Shown: piece by piece, positions 17,929-26,787 of the stretch
How positions within the stretch are numbered: the stretch's first letter is position 1
Layout of the letters: each line of letters opens with the position of its first letter
DNA from: Phycicoccus sonneratiae
GTDB taxonomy: Bacteria; Actinomycetota; Actinomycetes; Actinomycetales; Dermatophilaceae
NCBI RefSeq assembly: GCF_016887965.1
Contig: NZ_JAFDVD010000006.1
Location: 1 to 64,000 of the forward strand
DNA length: 64,000 bases
Direction of reading: 5' to 3'
Made by a program: the position numbers and the translations under genes
Notes under the pieces: model-generated
What the model was told of the DNA's origin: nothing
Databases searched by the model: none
The model's input: only the letters and a program-made list of their open reading frames with translations

Positions 17929-19080
17929 ATGAGCACTCCCCTGCTCGGCGCCACCGAGGCCGAGCTGCGCCGCGACCGGACGAGCGTCAAGTGGCTGGCC
18001 TACCCACCCGACGTCCTGCCGCTGTGGGTCGCCGAGATGGACGCGGCGCCGTGCCCGGCCGTCGTCGAGGCCGTGTCGGCCGCGGTGCGGCGCGGCGACA
18101 CCGGCTACGGGTGGGCGCCCCGGTACGCCGCGGAGGTCGCCCGGTACACGCGTGCGGCGTGGGGCTGGACGGTCGACCCGGCGTCGATGCTCGTCGTCAC
18201 CGACGTGATGATCGGGGCCAGCGAGGTGCTGCGCCTGCTCACCGACGAGGGCGGCCCCGTCGTCGTGTCGCCGCCGGTCTACGACTCGTTCTTCGGGTTC
18301 GTCGACGCCATCGGCCGGCGCCGCCTCGACGCCCCGCTGACCGCCGCCGGGCGGCTCGACCCCGAGGCGCTGCGCCGGGCCTTCGCCGACGCCACGGCGC
18401 GCGGCGAGCGGGTGGCCTACCTGCTCTGCAACCCGCAGAACCCGACCGGGGTGGTGCACACCGCCTCCGAGCTGGCCTCGCTCGCGGCGCTGGCGCGCGA
18501 GTTCGGGGTGCGGGTGGTCGCCGACGAGATCCACGCGCCGCTCGTCCTGCCCGGCGGACCCGTGTTCACGCCGTACCTCACGGTGCCCGGCGCCGAGGAC
18601 GCGTTCTCGGTGTTCTCGCCCTCGAAGGGCTGGAACCTCGCGGGGCTGAAGTCGGCGGTCGTCGTCGCCGGGTCGGCGGCGCTCGGCGACCTCGCGGCGC
18701 TGCCCGAGGTGCACACGCACGGGTCCTCGCACCTCGGGGAGATCGCGCACGTGGCCGCGATGCGCGACGGCGGCGCGTGGCTGGCGCGGCTCCTCGACGA
18801 GCTCGCCGCGAACCGGTCCCTGCTCGGGAGCCTGCTGGCCGAGCACCTGCCGGAGGTGCGGTGGGTCCCTCCCGAGGCGACCTACCTCGCCTGGCTCGAC
18901 TGTCGAACGCTCGGCCTCGGGGACGACCCGGCGTCGGTGTTCCGGGAGCGCGGGCGGGTGGCGCTGGGGTCCGGGCCGCGCTACGACCCCGCGGGCGGGC
19001 AGGGGTTCGTCCGGCTCAACCTCGCCACCTCGCCGGCGCTCGTCGAGGAGGCCGTGCGCCGGATGTCGTCGGTGCTCTGA
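17929..19080 (+). CDS. MalY/PatB-type PLP-dependent aminotransferase or C-S lyase
   Basis: The 383-residue protein is a fold-type I PLP enzyme of the MalY/PatB group, whose members cleave cystathionine and other cysteine thioethers. The start LRRDRTSVKWLAYPPDVLPLWVAEMD is diagnostic of the group; the PLP lysine lies in FSPSKGWNLAGLKSA, and the cofactor-binding LCNPQNPTGVVH and VVADEIHAPLV are present. Beta-lyase activity in methionine metabolism is the likely role; a plain aminotransferase is possible. Monocistronic, leaderless start, convergent with the methyltransferase gene. Confidence 0.88.
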   Translation: MSTPLLGATEAELRRDRTSVKWLAYPPDVLPLWVAEMDAAPCPAVVEAVSAAVRRGDTGYGWAPRYAAEVARYTRAAWGWTVDPASMLVVTDVMIGASEVLRLLTDEGGPVVVSPPVYDSFFGFVDAIGRRRLDAPLTAAGRLDPEALRRAFADATARGERVAYLLCNPQNPTGVVHTASELASLAALAREFGVRVVADEIHAPLVLPGGPVFTPYLTVPGAEDAFSVFSPSKGWNLAGLKSAVVVAGSAALGDLAALPEVHTHGSSHLGEIAHVAAMRDGGAWLARLLDELAANRSLLGSLLAEHLPEVRWVPPEATYLAWLDCRTLGLGDDPASVFRERGRVALGSGPRYDPAGGQGFVRLNLATSPALVEEAVRRMSSVL

Positions 19081-19090
19081 GACCGGGCGT

Positions 19091-19777
19091 TCAGGGCGCG
19101 CGGCGCAGGACGGCGACCCAGGTGTCGGGTCCGGCCGGGTTGAGCGGGTGCGGTCGCCGGTCGAGCGCCTCGAGGTGGACGTCGGCGGCCGCGAACGAGC
19201 GGACCTCGTCCTCGTCGAGCAGCCACGGCGGGCCGTCGCCGGCGTCGGACCCGCGCTCGCGGACGAACTGGACGGCGAGCAGGGTGCCGCCCGGCGCGAG
19301 GAGCGAGCGGACGGCCGCGACGGCGTCGGCGCGCAGGTCCGGCGGGAGGGCCTGGACGGTGAACACCTCGACGACGAGGTCGAAGGCGCCGACGAGGTCG
19401 TCGGGCAGGGCGAGGAGGTCGGCGACGCGGTGGTCGACGGACGAGCCGGGGTGGCGGTCGCGGGCCAGGGCGACGGCGCTGGCCGAGACGTCGAAGGCCG
19501 TGGTGCGCCACCCGCGCTCGGCGAGCAGCTCGGCGTCGGCGCCGAGGCCCGCTCCGACGACGACGGCCGCCCGCCCCTCCCCCGGTCCGGCGCCGTCGAC
19601 GTGCTCGAGGACCGGTGGGTAGGGGGCGGTCCGGGCCCACGGGGTGTCGACCTCGTCGGCGACCGCCGCCGACCACAGCTCGTCGAACCAGCGGGTCGGC
19701 TCGCCGTCGGCGAGGGCCCGCGCCGCGAGCTCGTCGGCGCGGCGGTCCCAGTCCCTGTCCTGCTCCCCGGTGCTCAT
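19091..19777 (-). CDS. class I SAM-dependent methyltransferase
   Basis: The 228-residue protein has the Rossmann methyltransferase motif I VVVGAGLGADAELLAERGW near residue 65, the acidic residue of motif II in TTAFDVSASAVALAR, and motif IV in FDLVVEVFTVQALPP. These mark an S-adenosylmethionine-dependent small-molecule methyltransferase, sometimes labelled thiopurine methyltransferase-like. No neighbour hints at the substrate. ATG at 19777 is preceded by TAGCGT six bases upstream. Confidence 0.85.
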   Translation of the reverse strand: MSTGEQDRDWDRRADELAARALADGEPTRWFDELWSAAVADEVDTPWARTAPYPPVLEHVDGAGPGEGRAAVVVGAGLGADAELLAERGWRTTAFDVSASAVALARDRHPGSSVDHRVADLLALPDDLVGAFDLVVEVFTVQALPPDLRADAVAAVRSLLAPGGTLLAVQFVRERGSDAGDGPPWLLDEDEVRSFAAADVHLEALDRRPHPLNPAGPDTWVAVLRRAP

Positions 19778-19783
19778 CCCCGC

Positions 19784-19789
19784 ACGCTA
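19784..19789 (-). promoter_or_regulatory. -10 element, leaderless promoter of the methyltransferase gene
   Basis: TAGCGT on the minus strand is six bases before the ATG at 19777. Confidence 0.5.
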
Positions 19790-19820
19790 GCCCCCTGCGC
19801 CGTCGGGCCCCGGTCCCCCC

Positions 19821-19905
19821 GGCTCTGGTCCAGCTCGCCTGATGGCGGTGAGAAGTCACCGCCATCCGGCGGATCCGACCAGAGCAGGCGAACCGGACCA
19901 GAGCC
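19821..19905. repeat. nested inverted repeat (REP/MITE-like)
   Basis: Three symmetrical layers share one centre: an outer 11-base arm (GGCTCTGGTCC at 19821 with GGACCAGAGCC at 19895), a middle 7-base arm (TCGCCTG at 19835 with CAGGCGA at 19885), and an inner 10-base arm (ATGGCGGTGA with TCACCGCCAT) around GAAG. An extra GACCAGAG copy breaks the right side. No second copy was noticed in the window. Confidence 0.65.
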
Positions 19906-19923
19906 CGAGCCTCCCTCGGGCGA

Positions 19924-19938
19924 GTCGGGCTGACAGGA
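19924..19938. repeat. 15-base direct copy of the tRNA-Pro 3' edge
   Basis: GTCGGGCTGACAGGA is identical to 20061-20075, which covers the acceptor 3' strand and part of the T arm of tRNA-Pro. Such copies are typical of attachment sites left by elements that integrate in tRNA genes, but this one is short and only 137 bases away. Confidence 0.45.
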
Positions 19939-20012
19939 CGCCGCGCTCCGCGTCCGCTCCTTCGTCGCGGTCGCGGTGCGCTCCCGGCATCCGGTCGGCC
20001 CGACACGCGGCG

Positions 20013-20052
20013 AGGGCCGCTGCGATCGACTCCGTCGATTCGCAGCGGCCCT
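20013..20052 (-). terminator. terminator hairpin downstream of tRNA-Pro
   Basis: A near-perfect inverted repeat of about 18 bases, with one bulged base and a 3-base loop, lies ten bases past the tRNA 3' end in the direction of its transcription. Its strength and place fit an intrinsic terminator. Confidence 0.65.
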
Positions 20053-20061
20053 TGCGCGCTG

Positions 20062-20135
<74 letters not shown>

Positions 20136-20220
20136 TGGCTGCTCCCTCTCGGGAGCGGTCGAAACCTTATCCCACCGCCCGGCGGCCGACCCAATCGGTC
20201 CGGCCGGCGCCGGCGCCTTC

Positions 20221-20298
20221 ACCCGACTCCACCACGCTTCACCGGGGAACGGTTCCGGGGTGAGGCGCGGCGGTATCGGGTGACCCGATACTCGTGGG
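20221..20298 (-). repeat. 78-base dispersed repeat, copy 1
   Basis: Read on the minus strand, this element aligns without gaps to 30569-30646 on the plus strand, with about 12 mismatches over 78 bases. It contains the 17-base palindrome TATCGGGTCACCCGATA and a second hairpin around CCGGAACCGTTCC. It begins 20 bases after the der stop codon, in the same orientation as der. Confidence 0.8.
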
Positions 20299-20318
20299 GC
20301 AGGTGGGGCGAGGCGTCG

Positions 20319-21788
20319 TCAGCGGCGGTTGCGGCGCTTCTCGCGCACCCGCACCGAGATCTCGATCGGGGTGCCCTCGAAGCCGAACTCCTCGCGCAGC
20401 CGGCGCTCGACGAACCGGCGGTACCCGGCCTCGAGGAACCCGGACGCGAAGAGGACGAACCGCGGCGGTCGCGAGCCGGCCTGCGTCGCGAAGAGGATGC
20501 GCGGCTGCTTGCCCCCGCGCACCGGGTGCGGGTGCGCCGCGACGACCTCGCCGAGGAAGGCGTTGAGCCGCCCGGTGGAGATGCGGGTCTCCCACGACTC
20601 CAGCGCCCGGTCGAGGGCCGGCACGAGCTTCTCGAGGTGGCGCCCGGTGCGGGCGGAGACGTTGACCCGGGGCGCCCACGGCACCTGGACGAGGTCGCGC
20701 TCGATCTCGCGCTCGAGGAAGTGGCGGCGCTCCTCGTCGGTGAGGTCCCACTTGTTGTACGCGATGACGAGGGAGCGCCCGGAGTCGATGACCTGCTGGA
20801 TGACCCGCACGTCCTGCTCGGCGATGGTGTCGCTGGCGTCGACGAGGACGACGGCGACCTCGGCCTTCTCGAGCGCGGTCTGGGTGCGCAGCGACGCGTA
20901 GAAGTCGGCGCCGCGGGTCTGGTGCACCCGGCGCCGGATGCCGGCGGTGTCGACGAAGCGCCAGGTGCGTCCGGCGAGCTCGACGACCTCGTCGACGGGG
21001 TCGCGCGTCGTCCCGGCGACGTCGTCGACGACCACCCGGTCGGTGCCGGTGAGCTTGTTGAGCATCGAGGACTTGCCGACGTTCGGCCGTCCGAGCAGCG
21101 CGACCCGGCGCGGCCCGCCCCGCGCGTAGGCGGTGACCGCGGACTTCTCCGGCAGCACCTCGAGGAGGGCGTCGAGGACGTCACCGCTCCCCCGGCCGTG
21201 CAGCGCCGAGACCGGCCACGGCTGCCCGAGGCCGAGGTTCCACAGCGCGGCGGCGTCGGCCTCGGTGCGCTGGTCGTCGACCTTGTTCGCGACGAGGACG
21301 ACCGGCTTGCCGGAGCGGCGCAGCATCTTGACGACGGCCTCGTCGGCATCCGTGGCCCCGACGGTGGCGTCGACGACGAACATCACGGCGTCGGCGAGCT
21401 CGACGGCGATCTCGGCCTGCTCGGCGACCCGCAGGTGGATGCCCGTGGCGTCGATCTCCCAGCCGCCGGTGTCGACGAGGGTGAAGCGCCGGCCGGTCCA
21501 CTCGCCGTCGTAGGCGACCCGGTCGCGGGTGACGCCGGGGACGTCCTCGACGACGGCCTCGCGGCGGCCGAGGATGCGGTTGACGAGGGTCGACTTGCCG
21601 ACGTTCGGGCGACCGATGATGGCCACGACGGGCAGCGGCGAGTACGCCTCGCCGTCCTCGTCGGCCAGCCCCTCGGTGTCGAGGAGGGCGCGGTCCTCGT
21701 CGTCGAGCTCGAACTCCTCGAGCCCGGCCCGCAGGGCCCGCTCGACGGCCTCGGGGTCGGCGGTCTGGGTGGGGTCGTCCGTGCTCAT
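20319..21788 (-). CDS. der: ribosome biogenesis GTPase Der (EngA)
   Basis: The 489-residue protein has two GTPase domains, the mark of Der, which assists 50S ribosome assembly. The first has [13 protein letters not shown] near residue 58, DTGGW and NKVD; the second has [18 protein letters not shown] and NKWD. A C-terminal KH-like domain ends in [23 protein letters not shown]. An acidic N-terminal extension of about 50 residues is present. ATG at 21788 is preferred over an upstream GTG because a GGGAG motif precedes it. It is the last gene of the parA-to-der operon. Confidence 0.95.
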   Translation of the reverse strand: MSTDDPTQTADPEAVERALRAGLEEFELDDEDRALLDTEGLADEDGEAYSPLPVVAIIGRPNVGKSTLVNRILGRREAVVEDVPGVTRDRVAYDGEWTGRRFTLVDTGGWEIDATGIHLRVAEQAEIAVELADAVMFVVDATVGATDADEAVVKMLRRSGKPVVLVANKVDDQRTEADAAALWNLGLGQPWPVSALHGRGSGDVLDALLEVLPEKSAVTAYARGGPRRVALLGRPNVGKSSMLNKLTGTDRVVVDDVAGTTRDPVDEVVELAGRTWRFVDTAGIRRRVHQTRGADFYASLRTQTALEKAEVAVVLVDASDTIAEQDVRVIQQVIDSGRSLVIAYNKWDLTDEERRHFLEREIERDLVQVPWAPRVNVSARTGRHLEKLVPALDRALESWETRISTGRLNAFLGEVVAAHPHPVRGGKQPRILFATQAGSRPPRFVLFASGFLEAGYRRFVERRLREEFGFEGTPIEISVRVREKRRNRR

Positions 21789-21830
21789 CCCCCCATTCTC
21801 CCGCACCGCGGGGGTGCTCCTGACCGCGCG

Positions 21831-22517
21831 TCAGTCGAGCAGGTCCGGCGGGACGTCGGTCGGCAGGGGCAGCCCGTGCCGGTCGGCGGCCGCCCGGACG
21901 TGCTCCGCGTGCGCGACCCGCAGCCGCTCGGTGGCCAGCTCGAGGGCCGCCCGGCCCGGGAGCCCGGCCGGGACGTCGAGCGGCACCGGCGGCGCGGCGT
22001 CGACGACGAGCCGGCTGCGCAGCCGCGGCCACGACGACGCCAGCGCCCCGGTGGCCCGCGTCCCGAGGCACGCGACCGGCACCACCGCGGCACCCGAGCG
22101 CAGCGCGAGCCAGGCGGCCCCCTTTCCCGCGTTCTCGAGGTCGCCGCGCCCGCGCCCGCCCTCGGGGAAGATGCCGACGACCCCGCCGCGCGCGAGCACC
22201 TCGAGGGCCTGCCCGAGGGCGCGCCGGTCGCCGGTGCGCTGGTCGAGCGGGATCTGGCCGGTCCAGTGCAGCAGCCGGCCGAGGAAGCCGGCGAAGGTGC
22301 GGTCGAGGACCAGGAAGTGCGAGGGCCTCGGCGCCAGCGCCAGCACCAGGGCACCGTCGAGGAACCCGGTGTGGTTGGCGACGAGGACCACCGGTCCGCG
22401 GCGCGGCACGTTCGCGGCGCCGACCGTCCGGCACCGGTAGAGCAGGGCGAACGCGAGCCGCCCGACCGGCCGCGCCACGGCGGCCCGCCACGCCGCCGGC
22501 GCGGGCTCGCTGCTCAC
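21831..22517 (-). CDS. 1-acyl-glycerol-3-phosphate acyltransferase (PlsC) family protein
   Basis: The 228-residue protein has the acyltransferase catalytic motif NHTGFLD (HX4D) near residue 48 and the glycerophosphate-binding FPEGGRGRG near 117. It probably transfers an acyl chain to lysophosphatidic acid or a similar acceptor at the membrane. The plsC-type gene between der and cmk is conserved in actinobacteria. The start is GTG at 22517, 16 bases after the cmk stop. Exact substrate unknown. Confidence 0.88.
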   Translation of the reverse strand: MSSEPAPAAWRAAVARPVGRLAFALLYRCRTVGAANVPRRGPVVLVANHTGFLDGALVLALAPRPSHFLVLDRTFAGFLGRLLHWTGQIPLDQRTGDRRALGQALEVLARGGVVGIFPEGGRGRGDLENAGKGAAWLALRSGAAVVPVACLGTRATGALASSWPRLRSRLVVDAAPPVPLDVPAGLPGRAALELATERLRVAHAEHVRAAADRHGLPLPTDVPPDLLD

Positions 22518-22533
22518 GACCGGCGCCCGCTGC

Positions 22534-23229
22534 TCACTCCTCGGCCTCGGTGACCCCCGCGACGACGTCGAGGACGGCCTCGATGCTCGCCTCGAGGTCG
22601 AGGTCGGAGGTGTCGACGAGGTGCACGCCCTCGGCGGCCTCGGTGAAGGTCGAGACGGTCGAGTCGTCGCGGTCGCGGCGCACCACCTGGTCGCGGGTGG
22701 CCTCGACGGCCGCCGCGTCGGCCGACCCGTGCAGCTCGGCGGAGCGGCGGCGCAGCCGGGCCTCCTCGGACGCGGTGACGAGCAACCGCACCCGGGCGTC
22801 GGGTGCGACGACGGTCGTGATGTCGCGCCCCTCGGCGACGACTCCCCCGGTCTCGTCGGCGATCCGGGCCATGAGGTCGCGCTGGAGCTGCTGGAGGACC
22901 GGACGCACCTGCAGGTTCGTGGCGACCGCCGACACGGCGGTGCTCACCTCCGAGGTGCGGATGGCCGCGCCGACGTCCGTGCCGTCGACGGCGACCGTCG
23001 GGGCGTCGGGGTCGGTCCCGACCTCGAGCGGAAGGGTGCGCGCGGCCTCGGCGACCGCCTCGGTGTCGGCGAGGTCGACGCCCCGCTCGAGGCACCACCA
23101 GGTGAGGGCCCGGTACATCGCGCCGGTGTCGAGGTAGCCGATGCCGAGCCGCCGGGCCACGGCCTTGGCGACGCTGCTCTTCCCGGAGCCGGAGGGTCCG
23201 TCGATGGCGATCGTCAGCGGTGCGGTCAT
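22534..23229 (-). CDS. cmk: cytidylate kinase
   Basis: The 231-residue enzyme phosphorylates CMP and dCMP with ATP. It begins with the P-loop IDGPSGSGKSSVAK, followed by GYLDTGAMYRALTWW, and keeps the CMP-binding and lid regions (VVAEGRDITTVVAPDA, RRSAELHG, RRDRDDST). Length matches the bacterial short Cmk. ATG at 23229 directly opens the domain. It lies between tyrA and the plsC-type gene, the usual actinobacterial order. Confidence 0.95.
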   Translation of the reverse strand: MTAPLTIAIDGPSGSGKSSVAKAVARRLGIGYLDTGAMYRALTWWCLERGVDLADTEAVAEAARTLPLEVGTDPDAPTVAVDGTDVGAAIRTSEVSTAVSAVATNLQVRPVLQQLQRDLMARIADETGGVVAEGRDITTVVAPDARVRLLVTASEEARLRRRSAELHGSADAAAVEATRDQVVRRDRDDSTVSTFTEAAEGVHLVDTSDLDLEASIEAVLDVVAGVTEAEE

Positions 23230-23252
23230 GGGCGCAGAGCCTACTGAGCCGC

Positions 23253-24335
23253 TCAGCCGTGGATGCGCCAGCCCCGGGCGGCCAGGCCCTCGGCGAGCTC
23301 GGTGGCCGCGGCGGGGACCACGTCGACCTCGGCGATGCCGAACGGCTGGCCGAGCCCGTGGTCGAGGTGGAACTCCTCGATGTTCGTGCCGATCTCGGCG
23401 ACGTGCGCGAAGAGGCGTCCGAGGTGCCCCGGCTCGTCGGGGATGAGGACGCGCACCGTCGTGTACGCGGTGGGCGCAGCGCCGTGCTTGCCCGGGATGC
23501 GGGCGTGGCCGGCGTTGCCCGCGGCGATGGTCGTCGCGATGGTGCCCCGGGCCCCCGGCGCGTCCGTACCCGCCTCGAGCGCGGCGAGGGCCTCCGAGAC
23601 CGCACGCAGGTCGGTGGCCAGCCCCTCGAGGACCTCGCGCACCGCCCCGGCGTTGCCGGCGAGGATCTGGGTCCACAGTCCGGGGTCGCTCGCGGCGATG
23701 CGGGTGACGTCGCGCAGCCCCTGGCCGGCGAGGGCCACGGCGTCCTCGTCGAGGGCCTCGAGCCGCGCGGCGACGAGGCTCGCGGCCAGCTGCGGCACGT
23801 GCGAGACGGCCGCGACGGCCCGGTCGTGCTCCTGCGCCGGCAGCCGGCGGACGACCGAGCCGACGGCCCCGGCGACGTCGGTGACGAGGTCGAGCACCTC
23901 GGGGAGGGTCTCGTCGGTGGGCGAGACCACCCAGGCCCGCCCGTCGAAGAGGTCGTGCCGCCCGGAGACCGCACCCGAGCGCTCGCGCCCGGCCATCGGG
24001 TGCGACCCGCAGTAGCGCGCGAGGTCGGCGCCGGCCGCGCGCAGGGCCGCGAGCACCGCGCCCTTGACCGACGAGACGTCGGTGACGGCGGCCGAGGGCC
24101 ACCGGTCCAGCGCCGTCAGGACGCAGGCGGCGGTGACGTCCGGGGGCGTGGCGACGACGACGAGGTCGGGCTCGAGCGCCTCCCCCTCCCCCGGCAGCCG
24201 CCCGGCGCCCAGGTCGCGGGCCAGGGCCGCGTGGGTCGCGATGGCGTCCTCGAGCGTCACCTCGTCGCCGTGCCTGGTCAGGGCGAGCCCGAGCGAGGTG
24301 CCGACGAGGCCGGTGCCGACGACGTGGACGCGCAT
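23253..24335 (-). CDS. tyrA: prephenate dehydrogenase with C-terminal ACT domain
   Basis: The 360-residue enzyme oxidises prephenate for tyrosine synthesis. The NAD-binding motif VVGTGLVGTSLGLAL is at the N terminus, the catalytic GSHPMAGRERSGA near residue 111, and the helical dimer domain follows (AVSHVPQLAASLVAARLE). Residues from about 285 (TTVRVLIPDEPGHLGRLFAHVAEIGTNIEEF) form an ACT domain, suggesting feedback by tyrosine. The ATG shares one base with the rluB-type stop (TGATG at 24335), so the genes are coupled. Confidence 0.93.
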   Translation of the reverse strand: MRVHVVGTGLVGTSLGLALTRHGDEVTLEDAIATHAALARDLGAGRLPGEGEALEPDLVVVATPPDVTAACVLTALDRWPSAAVTDVSSVKGAVLAALRAAGADLARYCGSHPMAGRERSGAVSGRHDLFDGRAWVVSPTDETLPEVLDLVTDVAGAVGSVVRRLPAQEHDRAVAAVSHVPQLAASLVAARLEALDEDAVALAGQGLRDVTRIAASDPGLWTQILAGNAGAVREVLEGLATDLRAVSEALAALEAGTDAPGARGTIATTIAAGNAGHARIPGKHGAAPTAYTTVRVLIPDEPGHLGRLFAHVAEIGTNIEEFHLDHGLGQPFGIAEVDVVPAAATELAEGLAARGWRIHG

Positions 24336-25243
24336 CAGAGCCCTGCGGCCTTGTACAGCGCCGCGACCTCCGCGCTCGAGAGCGACCGGAACTTGCCCGG
24401 CTTGGTGTCGGCGAGCCGGATCGGGCCGACCTGGGTGCGCACGAGCGACTGCACCGGGTGGCCGACCTCGGCGAGCATCCGCCGGACGATGTGCTTGCGG
24501 CCCTCGTGGAGCACGACCTCGACGATCGCCTTGCCCGGCTGGGAGTCGACGACCCGGAACGAGTCGACGGCCACCGGGCCATCCTCGAGCTCGACGCCGT
24601 CGCGCAGGCGCCGGCCGAGGTCGCGGGGCACCGGGCCGGGGATCTGCGCGAGGTAGGTCTTGAGGATGCCGTAGCGCGGGTGCTGGAGCCGGTGCGCGAG
24701 GTCGCCGTCGTTGGTGAGCAGCAGCAGGCCCTCGGTGTCGGCGTCGAGCCGGCCGACGTGGAAGAGCCGCTCCTTGCGGTCGCCGAAGTAGTCGCCGATG
24801 TCGACCCGGCCGAGCTCGTCGCTCATCGAGGTGACGACGTTGAGCGGCTTGTTGAACGCGAGGTAGACCCGCGACTCGTCGAGCTGCACGCGCTCGCCGT
24901 CGACGTGCACCGTCTGGGTGGCCCTGATCCGCACGCCGAGCTCGCGGACGACCTGACCGTCGACCTCGACCCGGCCCTGGCTGATGAGGTCTTCGCAGAC
25001 CCGCCGCGAGCCGACCCCGGCCGCGGCGAGCAGCTTCTGGAGGCGCACGCCGTCGGGGTCGTGGACGTCGACGACGGGCCGCTGCGGCTCGCGCTTGGTC
25101 TGGGTCGGCTGGCTGGCGCGGGTCGTGCCCGTGCCGCGGGCCCGTCCGGACCCCGGCGCCTTCGCGGGCGCGCCCTTCGCGCCGCGCGGGCGCTGCTGGC
25201 GGTCCCCGGCGCGGCCGGCTCCACGGTTCTTCGGCGGGGTCAT
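24335..25243 (-). CDS. rluB: rRNA pseudouridine synthase, RluB/RsuA family
   Basis: The 302-residue protein has a basic, disordered N terminus of about 55 residues (rich in Arg, Gly, Ala), then an S4 RNA-binding domain ([27 protein letters not shown]), then the catalytic core with GRLDADTEGLLLLTNDG, whose aspartate attacks uridine. It modifies 23S rRNA, most likely the RluB site, though RsuA-like targets cannot be excluded. The ATG overlaps the scpB stop as ATGA. Confidence 0.92.
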   Translation of the reverse strand: MTPPKNRGAGRAGDRQQRPRGAKGAPAKAPGSGRARGTGTTRASQPTQTKREPQRPVVDVHDPDGVRLQKLLAAAGVGSRRVCEDLISQGRVEVDGQVVRELGVRIRATQTVHVDGERVQLDESRVYLAFNKPLNVVTSMSDELGRVDIGDYFGDRKERLFHVGRLDADTEGLLLLTNDGDLAHRLQHPRYGILKTYLAQIPGPVPRDLGRRLRDGVELEDGPVAVDSFRVVDSQPGKAIVEVVLHEGRKHIVRRMLAEVGHPVQSLVRTQVGPIRLADTKPGKFRSLSSAEVAALYKAAGL

Positions 25244-25872
25244 CCCCGGCCTCCTTCGGCGATCTCGTCGAGCACGTCGACCTCGGGGAGGTACGGCGCG
25301 AGCGCGGGCAGCTCGTCGATCGACTGCAGCCCGAGCCGCTCGAGGAAGTACGACGTCGTGCCGTACAGGGTGGCGGTGGACTCCTCGTCCTGGCCGAGCT
25401 CCTCGATGAGCCCGCGGGTGAGGAGGGTGCGGATGACGCCGTCGACGTTGACCCCGCGCACGGCCGCGACGCGCGAGCGCGACACCGGCTGGCGGTAGGC
25501 GATGACGGCGAGGGTCTCGAGCGAGGCCTGGGTGAGCCGGGCCTGCTGGCCGTCGAGGACGAACCGCTCGACGACCGGCGCGTACTCGTGGCGGCTGTAC
25601 ATCCGCCAGCCGCCGCCGACCTGGCGCAGGGTGAAGCCACGGCGCTGCTCCTCGTAGCCGGCCTCGAGCTCGGCGAGGGCGACCTCGACGTCGGCGACCG
25701 GCTGCTCGAGCGCCGAGGCGAGGGCGGGGGTGGTGACCGGCTCGTCGACGACCATGAGCACGGCCTCGAGGGCGCCGTGGATGCCGCCCGGGAAGTCGGC
25801 GACGTCGAGGGCCAGCTGCTCCTCCGGGGCGGTCGGCTCGACCGCGGGCGGGTCGGGCTGCGGCTCACTCAT
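25240..25872 (-). CDS. scpB: segregation and condensation protein B
   Basis: The 210-residue protein has two winged-helix domains typical of ScpB: GGIHGALEAVLMVVDEPVTTPALASAL near the N terminus and LETLAVIAYRQPVSRSRVAAVRGVNVDGVIRTLLTRGLI in the middle. ScpB binds ScpA and SMC to condense and separate chromosomes. The start lies just 2 bases past the scpA stop codon, and the ATG at the rluB junction also overlaps. smc itself is outside the window. Confidence 0.95.
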   Translation of the reverse strand: MSEPQPDPPAVEPTAPEEQLALDVADFPGGIHGALEAVLMVVDEPVTTPALASALEQPVADVEVALAELEAGYEEQRRGFTLRQVGGGWRMYSRHEYAPVVERFVLDGQQARLTQASLETLAVIAYRQPVSRSRVAAVRGVNVDGVIRTLLTRGLIEELGQDEESTATLYGTTSYFLERLGLQSIDELPALAPYLPEVDVLDEIAEGGRG

Positions 25873-26782
25873 CGGGGGTCTCCTGCGGGTCGGTCGGGGG
25901 GTCGGCGGCGGGCTCGGCGTCGGGGGGCGGCTCGTCGAACTCGTCGGTGACCTCGATCTCGCCCTCCTCCGGCCCGGTCCAGCGCACGGTCAGCTCGCCG
26001 AGCGCCTCGGCCTGCTCGAAGCCGATGGCCGCCTCGCGGAACAGCTCGAGGAGGGCGAGGAAGCGGGCGACGACGACGAGGGTGTTGTCGGCGTCGGCGA
26101 CGAGGCTGCGGAACGAGGCGACCCGCTCGCGGCGCAGCCGGGCGCCGATGAGGCCGGCCTGCTCGCGGACACTCACCTGCGGGGCGTGCAGGTGCCCGAG
26201 CCCGACCGTCGGCGGCGCCTTGGGCACCATCGCCCGGGCGGCGATCATCGCGAGCTGCTCGGGGCTGACCGTCATCACGAGCTCGGGGAGCAGGGCCGCG
26301 AGGTGCGGTTCGAGGGCCACCGAGCGCGGGTGGCGCCGGCCGGCCGTGGCCATCCGCTCGCCGAAGGTGTGCGCGATGTCCTTGAAGGCGCGGTACTGGA
26401 GCAGCCGGGCGAAGAGGATGTCGCGGGCCTCGATGAGCGCGAGGTCCTCCTCGTCCTCGGGGCCGGCCTGCGGCAGCAGCCGGGCGGCCTTGAGGTCGAG
26501 CAGGGTCGCGGCGACGACGAGGAACTCGGTGGCCTGGGAGAGGTCCCACCCGGACTCGCTCTCGCGGGCCGCCCGGATGAACGCGATGAACTCGTCGGTG
26601 ACGCTCGCGAGGGCGATCTCGGTGATGTCGAGCTTGTGCTTGCTGATCAGCCCGAGGAGCAGGTCGAAGGGGCCGGAGAAGTTCTCGAGGTGGACCTCGA
26701 AGGGCGTGGCGGCGGCCCGGCGGGTGATGACCCCGCCGGGGACGACCGCCTCCTGCTCCGCGGCCCCGGGGGGCGTGGCCAT
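25865..26782 (-). CDS. scpA: segregation and condensation protein A
   Basis: The 305-residue kleisin links the SMC heads. The N-terminal domain FEVHLENFSGPFDLLLGLISKHKLDITEIALASVTDEF is the SMC-neck contact, and the C-terminal winged helix with LALLELFREAAIGFEQAE contacts the SMC cap. The acidic, proline-rich tail is unstructured. ATG at 26782 is five bases past the ParA stop; the frame runs upstream only inside the ParA gene. The scpA 3' end overlaps the scpB 5' end by eight bases. Confidence 0.95.
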   Translation of the reverse strand: MATPPGAAEQEAVVPGGVITRRAAATPFEVHLENFSGPFDLLLGLISKHKLDITEIALASVTDEFIAFIRAARESESGWDLSQATEFLVVAATLLDLKAARLLPQAGPEDEEDLALIEARDILFARLLQYRAFKDIAHTFGERMATAGRRHPRSVALEPHLAALLPELVMTVSPEQLAMIAARAMVPKAPPTVGLGHLHAPQVSVREQAGLIGARLRRERVASFRSLVADADNTLVVVARFLALLELFREAAIGFEQAEALGELTVRWTGPEEGEIEVTDEFDEPPPDAEPAADPPTDPQETPDE

Positions 26783-26787
26783 GAGGG

